Shown here in pieces: positions 8,267 to 19,117 of a stretch of DNA of 54,889 nucleotides. The stretch comes from Burkholderiales bacterium (GTDB taxonomy: Bacteria; Pseudomonadota; Gammaproteobacteria; Burkholderiales; Burkholderiaceae_E). Position 1 is the first letter of the stretch; each line of letters opens with the position of its first letter. A program made the translations under genes and the position numbers. The notes beneath the pieces are model-generated. The model was given only the letters and a program-made list of their open reading frames with translations, did not search any database and had not been told where the DNA came from. Location: positions 1-54,889 of the forward strand of contig JADCHE010000064.1 of NCBI GenBank assembly GCA_020248665.1, in the 5' to 3' direction.

Positions 8267-9831
8267 CGGAAGGACTCCGGTCGCGGCTGGTGCGGCCCGG
8301 CCTTCGGCACCGTCCGCAGCACCTGGTCGAAGAGCGACGACGGCTCGAGCAGGTCACGCGCGGCGGCCTGCGCGTAGCGCTGCACCGGCGCGGCGAACAC
8401 CGTGATCGCGACCACGCCGGCGAGCGCGATCGAGGCGGGCGCGAGGTCGCCCAGCGCGAGGCGCGGCGCGCCCGGCTCCGCGGCCGGCCCCGTGGACGAC
8501 GGCGAGGCCTTCCAGAACAGCGTGCTGCCCGCGCGCGACAGCGCTACGATCGCGGCGAGGCTGCCGCCGAGCACCACCGCCCACAGCCACGCGGTCGCGG
8601 CGCCCGGCGCGCCGCCCTCGGGCAGCATCGAGGCGAGCAGCATCGCCTTGCCGATGAAGCCGCCGAACGGCGGCATCCCCGCGATCGCGACCGCCGCCGC
8701 GAAGAACAGCAGCCCGATCGCGGCGCCGCCGGGCACCTCCGGGCCGGGCACGATCCGGTCGCCCGCCGTGCCGCGGCCCCGCGCGACCGCGTCGGCGGCC
8801 AGGTAGAGCGCCGCGGCCGACAGGGTGGTGTGCGGCAGGTAGTAGATCGCCGCGGCGACCGACGCCTCGTTGGCGAGACCCACGCCGATCAGCAGGAACG
8901 CGGCCGAGCCGAGCAGCAGGAACGCGGTCAGGCGGCGCAGGTCGCCGCCGGCGAGCGCGCCCACCATCGCGAGCGCGTAGCCGGCCGCGGCCGGCGCGAC
9001 GATCCACGGGAAGGCCGCGTTCGCGAGCGGCCCCGCGTCGGCGCCGAACACCGTCGTGAACACCCGCAGCACCGCGTAGACGCCGACCTTCGTCATCACC
9101 GCGAAGAGCGCGGCGACCGGCGCGCTCGCCGCGCAGTAGACGCCCGGCAGCCACAGCTGCAGCGGCAGGATCGCCGCCTTCAGGCAGAACACCGCGAGCA
9201 GCAGCCAGGCGCCGGCGCGCAGCAGGGTCGCGTCGCCCGCGGGGAGCTGCGGCAGGCGCTGCGCGACGTCGGCCATGTTCAGCGTGCCGGTGACGCCGTA
9301 GACGATGCCCGCGCCGATCAGGAACAGCGAGGAGCCGACCAGGTTCAGCGTGACGAAGCGCACGCCGGCCGCCATCCGCGCCCGGCCGTCGCCGTGCACC
9401 AGCAGCCCGTACGAGGCGATCAGCAGGACCTCGAAGAAGACGAACAGGTTGAACAGGTCGCCGGTCAGGAACGCGCCGTTGAGACCCATCAGCTGAACCT
9501 GCAGCAGCGGGTGGAAGTGCTCGCCGCGCTCGTCCCAGCGACGGTGCGCGGCGGCGAGCGTGACCAGCGACAGCAGCGCGGTCAGCGCGACCATCATCGC
9601 CGAAAGCCGGTCGGCGACCAGCACGATGCCCCAGGGCGCGGCCCAGTTGCCGACGAGGTAGACGCCGCGCCAGCCATCGCCGGCGAGCGCCACCAGCCAC
9701 GCACCGCAGCCGGCGAGCAGCAGCGCCGACAGCCACGCGAGCGCGCGCTGCGAGCCGATGCGCCGGTCGACGAGCATCAGGCCCGCGACCAGCGCGGGCA
9801 GCACGATCGGGACGATCGGCGCGTGGTTCAT
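8263..9831 (-). CDS. mrpD: Mrp cation/proton antiporter subunit D
   Basis: A 522-residue polytopic membrane protein of the proton-conducting antiporter family shared with NuoL/M/N. About fourteen helices are apparent. The FEVLLIASYGLLV segment (about 130-145) holds the conserved intramembrane Glu, and the LQLWLPGVYCAASAPVAALFA region (about 224-245) matches the core antiporter fold. It forms, with MrpA, the ion-translocating part of the complex. Four-base overlaps with mrpC and mrpE indicate coupling. Confidence 0.94.
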   Translation of the reverse strand: MNHAPIVPIVLPALVAGLMLVDRRIGSQRALAWLSALLLAGCGAWLVALAGDGWRGVYLVGNWAAPWGIVLVADRLSAMMVALTALLSLVTLAAAHRRWDERGEHFHPLLQVQLMGLNGAFLTGDLFNLFVFFEVLLIASYGLLVHGDGRARMAAGVRFVTLNLVGSSLFLIGAGIVYGVTGTLNMADVAQRLPQLPAGDATLLRAGAWLLLAVFCLKAAILPLQLWLPGVYCAASAPVAALFAVMTKVGVYAVLRVFTTVFGADAGPLANAAFPWIVAPAAAGYALAMVGALAGGDLRRLTAFLLLGSAAFLLIGVGLANEASVAAAIYYLPHTTLSAAALYLAADAVARGRGTAGDRIVPGPEVPGGAAIGLLFFAAAVAIAGMPPFGGFIGKAMLLASMLPEGGAPGAATAWLWAVVLGGSLAAIVALSRAGSTLFWKASPSSTGPAAEPGAPRLALGDLAPASIALAGVVAITVFAAPVQRYAQAAARDLLEPSSLFDQVLRTVPKAGPHQPRPESFR

Positions 9832-10184
9832 CGCGCCGGCCCTTCGGTGCCGCCGTGCGGCGGCTCGCCGCCGTCGACATCGTCGTGCCCGGACTCGGCG
9901 TTCGCGCGGACCGCGAGCACCAGCAGCAAGGCCGTCATCGCGAAGCTGATGACGATCGCGGTCAGCACCAGCGCCTGCGGCAGCGGGTCCGCATGGCCCG
10001 AACCTCCGGCTTCGAGGATCGGTGCGCGGCCGACCACGAGCCGGCCCATCGAGAACAGGAACAGGTTGACCGCGTACGAGATCAGCGTGAGCCCGAGGAT
10101 CGCGTCGAACGTGCGTGGCCGCAGCAGGAGGTAGGTGCCCCCCGCGGTCAGCACGCCGATCCCGGTGGCCATCAGCAGTTCCAT
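9828..10184 (-). CDS. mrpC: Mrp cation/proton antiporter subunit C
   Basis: A 118-residue NuoK-like subunit with three helices. It contains the RTFDAILGLTLISYAVNLFLF segment in the middle helix and DPLPQALVLTAIVISFA in the third. The C-terminal tail is acidic and Gly-rich. ATG 10184 lies one base after the mrpA stop. MrpC packs against MrpA and MrpD in the antiporter, homologous to NuoK in complex I. Confidence 0.94.
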   Translation of the reverse strand: MELLMATGIGVLTAGGTYLLLRPRTFDAILGLTLISYAVNLFLFSMGRLVVGRAPILEAGGSGHADPLPQALVLTAIVISFAMTALLLVLAVRANAESGHDDVDGGEPPHGGTEGPAR

Positions 10185-10185
10185 G

Positions 10186-13035
10186 TCAGCGCTCCGTCCT
10201 GGCGAGTCGGCCGACCCCGGTCAGCGCGAGCACGGTCGCGCCCACCACCGCGAGATAGACGCCGAGGTCGAACGCCGCCGCGCTCGCGAGCGGCAGCTCG
10301 CCGACGATCGGCAGCACCGGGTGGGCGAAGCTGCTGGTGAGGAACGGATAGCCCAGCAGCCAGCTGGCGAGCCCGGTTGCGCAGGCGATCAGCAGCGACG
10401 CGCCGAGCGCGAGGTGCAGCAGGTCGAGCTTGCGCCGGAACGCATCGTCGGCCGTGCGGCCCGGCTGCATCGCGCCCGGACCCGCTGCCACCGACTGCAT
10501 CAGCAGCGCGATCGCGGTGACCAGCCCGGCGATGAAACCGCCGCCCGGCTGGTTGTGGCCGCGCAGGAAGAAGTAGACCGACACCAGCAGCGCGAAGGGC
10601 AGCAGCGTGCGCGAGAGCGTCTCGAGCAGCAGCGGGTGGCGCCGCTCGGCGGCCTCCCCCGACGCGCGCGGCGGGCCGGACACCGCGGGCAGCGCGACGC
10701 GCGCGAGCAGCGCGTGGATCACCAGCCCGGCGACCAGCATCACCGTCATCTCGCCGAAGGTGTCGAAGCCGCGGAAGTCGACGATGATCACGTTGACCGC
10801 GTTGGTACCCCCGCCCTCGGTCAGCGAGCGCTCGAGGAAGAAGCCTGCGATCGACTGGTCGAACGGCCGAACCATGATCGCCCATGCGATCACCGCGATG
10901 CCGACGCCGGCGATCGCCGCGATCGACGCGTCGCGCAGCTTGCGCCGGTCGTCCGCCTCGTGCGGCGAGTGCGCCGGCAGGTAGCGCAGCGCGAGCATCA
11001 TCAGCAGCACGGTCGCGGTCTCGACCAGCAGCTGGGTCAGCGCGAGATCGGGTGCGGAGAACCAGACGAACGCGACCGCGACGACCAGCCCCACCGAGCC
11101 GATCGCGACCAGCGCGACGATCCGCTCCCGCGCGAACGCGACCGTCGCGATCGTGCCGGCGACCCCGATCGCCCACAGCACCGCGGGTCCCGCGGCGACA
11201 CCGTCGAACGGGGCGCGGGCGCTCGCCTCGAGCGGGGACACACCGACCATCCAGGGCACGACGCCCGCGGCGATCGCGACGACGCAGGCGAGCGCGAGCG
11301 TCCGCCGTGCGCCGCCGGCCTGCAGCGCATCCGTGAGGCGCCGGGCAGCCGCGAGCACCACCGCGACCGTCGCGTCGAAGCCGCGCTTTCCTGCGCCCGT
11401 CTCGTCGGCGACCGCGTGCAGGTTGCGGTCGCGGGCGAGCCAGAAGTAGAGCGACGTCCCGGCCGCCAGGGCGAGCATGCTGAGCGCGAGCGGCGCGTTG
11501 AAACCGTGCCAGATCGCCAGCGAGTAGTCGGGCAGGACGCCGCCGAGCACGTCGCGCGCGCCGAGCGCGAGCAGCGGGCCGACGGTGAGCGAGGGCAGCA
11601 GCCCGACCAGCACGCACAGCAGCGCGAGCAGTTCGACCGGCACGCGCATCCAGCGCGGCGGCTCGTGCGGCTCGTGCGGCAGGTCGCGCGGCGCGCCGTT
11701 GAAGAACACGTCGTGCACGAAGCGCACCGAGTAGGCGACCGACAGCGCGGTCGCGATCGTCGCCGCGGTCGGCACGAGGAAGCGCACGACGCCCTCGCCC
11801 TGCACCGCGAGCGTCTCGGCGAGGAACATCTCCTTCGACAGGAAGCCGTTCAGCAGCGGCACGCCGGCCATCGCCGCCGAGGCGACGATCGCGAGCGTGG
11901 CGGTCACCGGCATCTGCCGGCGCAGCCCGTTGATGCGCCGCATGTCGCGCGTGCCGGTCTCGTGGTCGATGATGCCGGCGGCCATGAAGAGAGAGGCCTT
12001 GAATGTCGCGTGGTTCAGCAGGTGGAAGACCGCGGCCACCGCCGCGAGCGGCGAGTTCAGCCCGAGCAGCATCGTGATCAGGCCGAGGTGGCTGATCGTC
12101 GAGTACGCGAGCAGGCCCTTGAGGTCGTGCTGGAAGATCGCGTGCCACGCGCCGGTCAGCAGTGTCGCCGCGCCGACGCCGGTCACCGCGAAGAACCACA
12201 GGTCGGTGCCCGACAGCGCCGGGTACAGGCGCGCGAGCAGGAAGATGCCCGCCTTCACCATCGTCGCCGAGTGCAGGTAGGCCGACACCGGCGTGGGCGC
12301 CGCCATCGCATGCGGCAGCCAGAAGTGGAAGGGGAACTGCGCGGACTTGGTGAACGCGCCCAGCAGCAGCAGCCCGAGGCAGACCGGATAGAGCGCGTGC
12401 GCGCGGATCCGGTCGCCGGCCGCGAGCACCGTGTCGAGGTCCCAGCCGCCGGCGATCCAGCCGAGGAGCAGCACCCCGGCGAGCAGCGCGAGCCCGCCGG
12501 TGCCGGTGATCGTCAGCGCCATCCGCGCGCCCTGCCGCGCGTCGGCCCGGTGCTGCCAGAAGCCGATCAGCAGGAACGACGACAGGCTCGTCAGCTCCCA
12601 GAACACCGCGAGCAGGATCAGGTTGTCCGACAGCGCGATGCCGAGCATCGAGCCCTGGAACGCGAGCAGCAGCGCGAAGAAGCGCGCGGTCCGCTCCTCG
12701 GGCGACAGGTACCAACGCGCGTAGAGCACGATCAGCAGGCCGATCGCGAGGATCAGGCCGGCGAACAGCAGCGCGAGCCCGTCCATCCGCAGCCCGAAGC
12801 CCACGCCGAGCGCGGGCAGCCACTCCCAGCGCTGCCGCTGGATCGCGCCGCCGAACACGTCCGGCGCGAGCAGCACGAACGCGAAGGCCGCGATCGCCAT
12901 CGCGGTCGCCGCGACCCACGCCGAGTGCCGCAGCCGCGATGTCGGCTCCGATGGCGCCATCACCGGCGCGAGACACGCGAGCACGAACGCGCCGGCGAAC
13001 GGCGCGAGCACCAGCACGAGCAGCGAGCCGGTCAA
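10186..13035 (-). CDS. mrpA: Mrp cation/proton antiporter subunit A with fused subunit B domain
   Basis: A 949-residue membrane protein. Residues about 1-500 are a NuoL-like antiporter domain (LLAVFWELTSLSSFLLIGFW, FPFHFWLPHAMAAPTPVSAYLHSATMVKAG in sections). Next come the MrpA-specific C-terminal helices (LALTQLLVETATVLLMMLALRYLP), and the last about 200 residues correspond to MrpB (SVYFFLRGHNQPGGGFIAGL). This A-B fusion is common in proteobacteria. The open frame runs far upstream, but the MrpA sequence begins only at TTG 13035, whose bases overlap the exchanger stop as TTGA, so that start was chosen. The operon order is exchanger-mrpA(B)-C-D-E-F-G. Confidence 0.9.
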   Translation of the reverse strand: MTGSLLVLVLAPFAGAFVLACLAPVMAPSEPTSRLRHSAWVAATAMAIAAFAFVLLAPDVFGGAIQRQRWEWLPALGVGFGLRMDGLALLFAGLILAIGLLIVLYARWYLSPEERTARFFALLLAFQGSMLGIALSDNLILLAVFWELTSLSSFLLIGFWQHRADARQGARMALTITGTGGLALLAGVLLLGWIAGGWDLDTVLAAGDRIRAHALYPVCLGLLLLGAFTKSAQFPFHFWLPHAMAAPTPVSAYLHSATMVKAGIFLLARLYPALSGTDLWFFAVTGVGAATLLTGAWHAIFQHDLKGLLAYSTISHLGLITMLLGLNSPLAAVAAVFHLLNHATFKASLFMAAGIIDHETGTRDMRRINGLRRQMPVTATLAIVASAAMAGVPLLNGFLSKEMFLAETLAVQGEGVVRFLVPTAATIATALSVAYSVRFVHDVFFNGAPRDLPHEPHEPPRWMRVPVELLALLCVLVGLLPSLTVGPLLALGARDVLGGVLPDYSLAIWHGFNAPLALSMLALAAGTSLYFWLARDRNLHAVADETGAGKRGFDATVAVVLAAARRLTDALQAGGARRTLALACVVAIAAGVVPWMVGVSPLEASARAPFDGVAAGPAVLWAIGVAGTIATVAFARERIVALVAIGSVGLVVAVAFVWFSAPDLALTQLLVETATVLLMMLALRYLPAHSPHEADDRRKLRDASIAAIAGVGIAVIAWAIMVRPFDQSIAGFFLERSLTEGGGTNAVNVIIVDFRGFDTFGEMTVMLVAGLVIHALLARVALPAVSGPPRASGEAAERRHPLLLETLSRTLLPFALLVSVYFFLRGHNQPGGGFIAGLVTAIALLMQSVAAGPGAMQPGRTADDAFRRKLDLLHLALGASLLIACATGLASWLLGYPFLTSSFAHPVLPIVGELPLASAAAFDLGVYLAVVGATVLALTGVGRLARTER

Positions 13036-14126
13036 CGCGCCGCTCCCGCGGGCGGGCGGGCGCCCCGGCCGGTGACGACCGCAAGGGTGACGACGGTGAG
13101 GGGGATCACGACGTACAGCATCACCGTCCGGTAGCCCTCGAGCGCATCGTGGCCGCGCGCGTCGAGGATCAGCCAGCCCACGTAGGCGACGTAGTAGCCG
13201 AGGAACATCACCCCTTCCCAGCGCCCGATCCGGCGGTCGGAGAAGAACACCGGCAGGCAAGCGATCGCGACCGCGACCATCGCGGGCAGGTCGAAACGCA
13301 GCACCGAGGTCGCGACGCCGAGTCCGCCGTCCGAGGCGAGGCCCGACAGCCCGAGCACGCCGAGGATGTTGAACGTGTTGCTGCCGACGACGTTGCCGAC
13401 CGCGATGTCGCGCTCGCCCTTGCGCAGCGCCATCAGCGAGGCGGCGACCTCGGGCGTCGAAGTGCCGGCCGCAACGATCGTGAGGCCGATGATCAGCTCC
13501 GACAGCCCCAGCACCCGCGCGAACTGCACCGCGGCGGACACCAGCCACTCGGAGCCCAGCACCAGCAGCACGAGGCCGGCCGCGACCAGCGCGGCCTGCA
13601 CCCACGTGCGGTCGTCCCAGCCGCGGACCGCCGCGGGCGCGAGCTCGCGGGCGAAGTCCTCGCCGACCTGCTGGCCGGCCGATCGGCGGCTCTGCACGAC
13701 GAGGAACACCGTGTACGCCACCAGCAGCCCGAACAGCACGCCGGCCTCGAGGCGCGAGATCCGGCCGTCCAGCGTCATCGCGACCAGCAGCAGCGATGCC
13801 CCGATCATGATCGGCACCTCCTGCCGGATGATCTGGCTCGCGACGGTCAGCGGCACGATCGCCGCGCACAGGCCGAGGATGAGCAGCACGTTGAAGATGT
13901 TGCTGCCGACGACGTTGCCGATCGCGATGTCGGTCGAGCCCGACAGCGCGCCCTGCACCGAGACCGCCATCTCGGGCGAGCTGGTACCGAAGGCGACCAC
14001 CGTCAGGCCGACGACGAGCGGCGAGATGCCCCACGAGATCGCGAGCTTCGAGGCGCCGCGCACGAGCAGTTCTGAGCCGGCGACCAGTGCGGCCAGCCCG
14101 AGGAGGAAGAGCAGCAGCACGGTCAT
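13032..14126 (-). CDS. CaCA-family calcium/sodium (cation) antiporter
   Basis: A 364-residue inner-membrane exchanger of the YrbG/CaCA family. The two alpha-repeats that line the ion path are clear: GTSSPEMAVS with IGNVVGSNIFN in the first half, and GTSTPEVAAS with VGNVVGSNTFN in the second. About ten helices are visible. ATG 14126 was chosen because it starts directly at the first helix (MTVLLLFLLGL); a start at 14231 would add a Pro/Arg-rich tail overlapping the uup start. The stop overlaps the mrpA TTG start, so it is the first gene of the mrp operon. Homologues exchange Ca2+ or K+ for Na+/H+. Confidence 0.9.
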   Translation of the reverse strand: MTVLLLFLLGLAALVAGSELLVRGASKLAISWGISPLVVGLTVVAFGTSSPEMAVSVQGALSGSTDIAIGNVVGSNIFNVLLILGLCAAIVPLTVASQIIRQEVPIMIGASLLLVAMTLDGRISRLEAGVLFGLLVAYTVFLVVQSRRSAGQQVGEDFARELAPAAVRGWDDRTWVQAALVAAGLVLLVLGSEWLVSAAVQFARVLGLSELIIGLTIVAAGTSTPEVAASLMALRKGERDIAVGNVVGSNTFNILGVLGLSGLASDGGLGVATSVLRFDLPAMVAVAIACLPVFFSDRRIGRWEGVMFLGYYVAYVGWLILDARGHDALEGYRTVMLYVVIPLTVVTLAVVTGRGARPPAGAAR

Positions 14127-14230
14127 GGGGCGGAGGTCGTTGTGGGGCGTTCCGGGGGCCTGCGCGACGGACGGCGCAGTATAGCGACGCGGGCCGGGTC
14201 GCCTGGAACTTCCGGTATCGTGCGGGGTCA

Positions 14231-16068
<1,838 letters not shown>

Positions 16069-16072
<4 letters not shown>

Positions 16073-17076
16073 CGCCGCGCCCCGAGGCGGCCATCCGCGC
16101 GGCTCTCGCCGCCGCTGCGCTCGGCGCCGCGCTGGCCGGTGCGCCCACGCCGGGCGCGGCGCAGCTTCGCGCCTTCGAGTTCCGGCTCGACAACGACACC
16201 TTCGTCACGCCGCGGCGCGAGGACGAGCGCTGGTACACCTCCGGCGCGTTCGTCCGCTTCGCGTTCGATGCGCCGGCCGACGCGGCCGACGCGCGGCTCG
16301 CCGCCGCGTGGTGCGCACGGGTCGTCGCCTGCGACCCGGGCGCGCGGACGCTGCGCGTCGCGTCGCTCGCGCACCGCATCTACACGCCGGCCTCCACCGG
16401 GATAGCCGGGCCGCAGCCGTACGACCGGCCGTACGGCGCCGCGCTCGCGCTCGGCGCGGCGTCGGTGGTCGTCGGCGAGCGCACGCGCCAGTCCCTCGAG
16501 CTGCAGCTCGGCACGATCGGGCCGGCCGCGCTCGGCGAGCCGGTGCAGAACGGCATCCACGCGATGCTCGGCCAGGCGAAGACGCAGGGCTGGCCGTGGC
16601 AGCTGCGCCCGCAGGCGCTCGCGCAGGTCGGCTGGTCGCGGCTCGCCGCGCACCGGCTCGGCGTGCCCGGCGTCGACGCGGTCACCCGCACCGGCGTGCT
16701 GCTCGGCACCCCGCAGACCCAGGCCGAGCTCGGCGCGATGCTGCGCTTCGGTGGCACAGGCGCCGGCCCCACCTGGCCCGGCGAGTCGCTCGGCGTGCGC
16801 GAGCCGTCGGGCTGGCAGGTGTACGCTGGCGTCGAGGCCCGCGCGGTCGCGCGCGATACGCTGATCGACGGCGCCGCCTTCGGTTACGACTCGCAGGTGA
16901 GCCGCGAGCCGCTCGCCGGCTCGGCCTTCATCGGCGCCTCGGTCGGCCCGATCCGCGACTGGCGGCTCGAGTTCACCTTCGCGATGCACTCGGTGCCGTT
17001 CTCCTCCCCGCTCGAGACCTATCCATTCCGCCCGCAGCGGATCGGCACCATCGGCCTGCGCTGGCAGCCGCGCTGA
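16069..17076 (+). CDS. LpxR-like lipid A deacylase family outer-membrane protein (DUF2219)
   Basis: A 335-residue protein with a signal peptide ending near GAAQ (about residue 31). A beta-barrel sequence begins FEFRLDNDTFV, with the Asn/Asp pair of the DUF2219/LpxR active site, then YTSGAFVRFAF. The barrel ends with alternating hydrophobics, GLRWQPR being the terminal strand. LpxR removes the 3'-acyloxyacyl chain of lipid A in the outer membrane in a Ca2+-dependent manner. Distant homologues may act on other lipids, so the reaction here is inferred. The ATG overlaps the uup stop by four bases. Confidence 0.82.
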
Positions 17077-17091
17077 GCCGGCGCCGCGCGG

Positions 17092-18153
17092 TCAGACCAG
17101 CTGGTCGTCGCCGCCCGGACCGCGCAGCCGGGCGATCTCGCGCTTGAAGAACGGGTAGAGGAGCGGCGCGGCCACCAGCCCCTGCACGCCGAACAGCGCC
17201 TCGCCGGTCAGCATCGCGGCGAGGATCTCCCAGGAGGCCACCTGCACGCGCGAGCCCACGGTCCGGGCGTTGATGAAGTACTCGGTCTTGTGGATGAGGA
17301 TCAGGTAGACCAGCGAGGAGATCGCGAGCCACGGCGAGACGGCGAGCGAGATCAGGAAGACCAGCGAATTGGCCAGCACGTTGCCCAGCACCGGCAGCAC
17401 GCCGGTCACCAGCGTGAACAGGCACAGCAGCCCGCGGAACGGCAGCACGAAGCCGAACGAGGGCAGGATCACGAAGAGGTACAGCGCGGTCATCGTGGTG
17501 TTGAACAGAGCGATCCGCATCTGCGCGAGCACGACCCGCTCGAGCACCAGCAGCAGCCGACCGATGAACTTCTCGTCCGACTGCAGCGCCCGGGGCTGCC
17601 AGGTCGACGCTGCCGCCATCGCCGCGACCAGGATCGCGAAGATGCCCTGCACCAGCGCGTGCGCGACCTTGCCGCCCAGGCCGCCCAGGCTCGCCGCGTG
17701 GTCGCGCAGCCAGCCGAACACGCGGGTGCGCAGCTCGTAGAGGTCCGACGGCAGCGAGGCGGCCAGCGCCTCGGGCAACGCCGCGCGCAGCGTGTCGAGC
17801 GAGTCCTCGATCTTCAGCAGGAAGGTCCGCAGGTCGTCGGCCGAGGCGAGCGCGACCGTCCAGGTGACCAGCCCCGCGAACGCGGCGAACACCAGCGTGC
17901 CGACCACGGCACCGGCGGCCGCGGCGACGCTGCGCGACGGCCCGAAGCGCTGCGACAGCCGGTCGGCGAGCAGGCACGTCCAGGCGTACACCAGCAGCCC
18001 CAGCAGCACCGGCACCAGCAGCTTCTGCCACAGCACGAGCAGGGCGCCCGCGGCCGTCAGCACGAGCCTGAGGACCTCCGGACGGACGGGCAGGGGACCG
18101 ATGATGGCGCGACTCCGGAGCGCGGGGGGGCGACGGCGAGGTGGACGGGGCAC
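17092..18153 (-). CDS. AI-2E family transporter (PerM/YdiK-like permease)
   Basis: A 353-residue membrane protein of the AI-2E exporter superfamily. Two early helices (about 24-50, 75-100) precede a large amphipathic central domain (about 100-195). The later helices contain VILPSFGFVLPFRGLLCLFTLVTGVLPVLGNVLAN and a C-terminal ILAAMLTGEALFGVQGLVAAPLLYP segment. Members export small molecules or act in ion homeostasis, and the substrate cannot be predicted. The start at ATG 18153 leaves an Arg/Pro-rich N-terminus. It lies 28 bases after the TetR stop on the same strand and may be co-transcribed with the repressor. It converges on the LpxR-like gene. Confidence 0.85.
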   Translation of the reverse strand: MPRPPRRRPPALRSRAIIGPLPVRPEVLRLVLTAAGALLVLWQKLLVPVLLGLLVYAWTCLLADRLSQRFGPSRSVAAAAGAVVGTLVFAAFAGLVTWTVALASADDLRTFLLKIEDSLDTLRAALPEALAASLPSDLYELRTRVFGWLRDHAASLGGLGGKVAHALVQGIFAILVAAMAAASTWQPRALQSDEKFIGRLLLVLERVVLAQMRIALFNTTMTALYLFVILPSFGFVLPFRGLLCLFTLVTGVLPVLGNVLANSLVFLISLAVSPWLAISSLVYLILIHKTEYFINARTVGSRVQVASWEILAAMLTGEALFGVQGLVAAPLLYPFFKREIARLRGPGGDDQLV

Positions 18154-18181
18154 CCGGGCGGCGACCGGGCGAGCCCGAACT

Positions 18182-18988
18182 CTATCGCAGTTCGATCGCT
18201 CCGGATCCGTCGCCGTCGTCGCGATCGGGGCTTCCGTCCGTCCGGCGGCGCCCGGCGCCCGGCGCCTCGCGCAGGGCGTGCTGCGTCAGCGCCTCGACCA
18301 TCCATCGCGCGACTGCCTCGACCTCGGCGTCGCGCGCCCCCCAGATGTCCTTGAGGATCACGTAGGGCTCGATCCCGTAGACGATCGACAGCGCCTTCCA
18401 GAGCAGCTCATGGTTGCGCCGGGTCAGCTGCCCGCGCAGCGGCGAGAGCGCGTCCTTCAGCAGGCCGACGCGGTAGCCGCGCCGGTAGCGCTCCTCCTTC
18501 AGCAGCCCGGCCCGGTCGAGCGCCGCGTGCTCGAGCGACAGCTGAAGCGCCGCGCGCATCTGCGGCTCGTACTCCTGGAAGCGCCCGAAGGTCGACTCGA
18601 ACAGCCGCCTCAGCCGGTCTGCGCCCTGCGCGTCGACGGGCGCGTCGGCGAGCGGCGGGCGCCGCCGCACCTCGCCCAGGCTGTGGTCGACGACGCCGGC
18701 GATCAGCTTGCTGCGGGTCGGGAAGTAGCGGTATGCGGTGGCCCGCGACACGCCGGCCGCGGCGGCCACGTCGCTCACCGACGGGACGGCGCCCTGCGTG
18801 CGGATCAGCGCGCTCGCGGTGTCGAGCAGCAGCCGGCGCATCCGCGCCGCGGGCCCGCGGCCGGCGACGTCGGTCGCGGCCGGGACGGGCGCCGCCTCGC
18901 GCGCGGCGCGGCGCCCCGGTGCGCCGACCCGCGCGCTCGCCGCGGTGGTACGCGGACGCGCGGATCGCAGGGTCGGGGTGAGGGTCAT
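18182..18988 (-). CDS. TetR-family transcriptional regulator
   Basis: A 268-residue regulator. After an unusually long basic N-terminal extension (about 50 residues) comes the TetR DNA-binding domain: VPSVSDVAAAAGVSRATAYRYFPTRSKLI in two helices of a helix-turn-helix (about 72-100). A helical ligand-binding and dimerisation domain follows, ending in a charged tail. ATG 18988 is the only start that keeps the promoter region free. It is divergent from the FAH-led operon with a 129-base intergenic region holding overlapping promoters and a palindrome, so it probably represses that operon and itself. The inducing ligand is unknown. Confidence 0.9.
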   Translation of the reverse strand: MTLTPTLRSARPRTTAASARVGAPGRRAAREAAPVPAATDVAGRGPAARMRRLLLDTASALIRTQGAVPSVSDVAAAAGVSRATAYRYFPTRSKLIAGVVDHSLGEVRRRPPLADAPVDAQGADRLRRLFESTFGRFQEYEPQMRAALQLSLEHAALDRAGLLKEERYRRGYRVGLLKDALSPLRGQLTRRNHELLWKALSIVYGIEPYVILKDIWGARDAEVEAVARWMVEALTQHALREAPGAGRRRTDGSPDRDDGDGSGAIELR

Positions 18989-19004
18989 CGACGGCGGTCC
19001 GGGG

Positions 19005-19034
19005 TTGACGCGGATGATAGGCGCTGCGTACGAT
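19005..19034 (+). promoter_or_regulatory. Probable sigma-70 promoter of the FAH-led operon
   Basis: A -35 box TTGACG (19005-19010) and a -10 box TACGAT (19029-19034) are spaced by 18 bases. It points toward the FAH gene at 19118. The TetR-type palindrome lies just downstream of the expected transcription start. Confidence 0.6.
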
Positions 19035-19043
19035 CGGTCGCAA
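19014..19043 (-). promoter_or_regulatory. Probable sigma-70 promoter of the tetR gene
   Basis: On the minus strand, -35 TTGCGA (19043-19038) and -10 TATCAT (19019-19014) are spaced by 18 bases. It overlaps the divergent operon promoter, so the two transcription units compete for or share one regulatory region. Confidence 0.5.
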
Positions 19044-19049
19044 GAAAAA

Positions 19050-19065
19050 CGAGACGCGAGTCTCG
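19050..19065. promoter_or_regulatory. Palindromic TetR-type operator
   Basis: A perfect inverted repeat CGAGAC-gcga-GTCTCG lies between the two divergent starts. It is about 15 bases past the operon -10 box and upstream of the tetR -35 box, a position suited to repression of both. Length and symmetry fit a TetR dimer site. Binding by the adjacent regulator is inferred. Confidence 0.65.
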
Positions 19066-19117
19066 AAACGAATCGGTCGTCTTGTGCAGCGCACGAGAGC
19101 CCGGAGGAGACGGACAG

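Noticed and set aside
10135-13134. A very long open frame on the plus strand opposite mrpA
   Set aside because: It is an Arg/Asp/His-rich translation without domains, as expected from the complementary strand of GC-rich genes. The minus-strand mrpA product is clearly real.
14178-14183. TATACT on the minus strand upstream of the exchanger gene as a promoter -10 box
   Set aside because: No convincing -35 box at 16-18 bases was found, so it was not listed as a feature.
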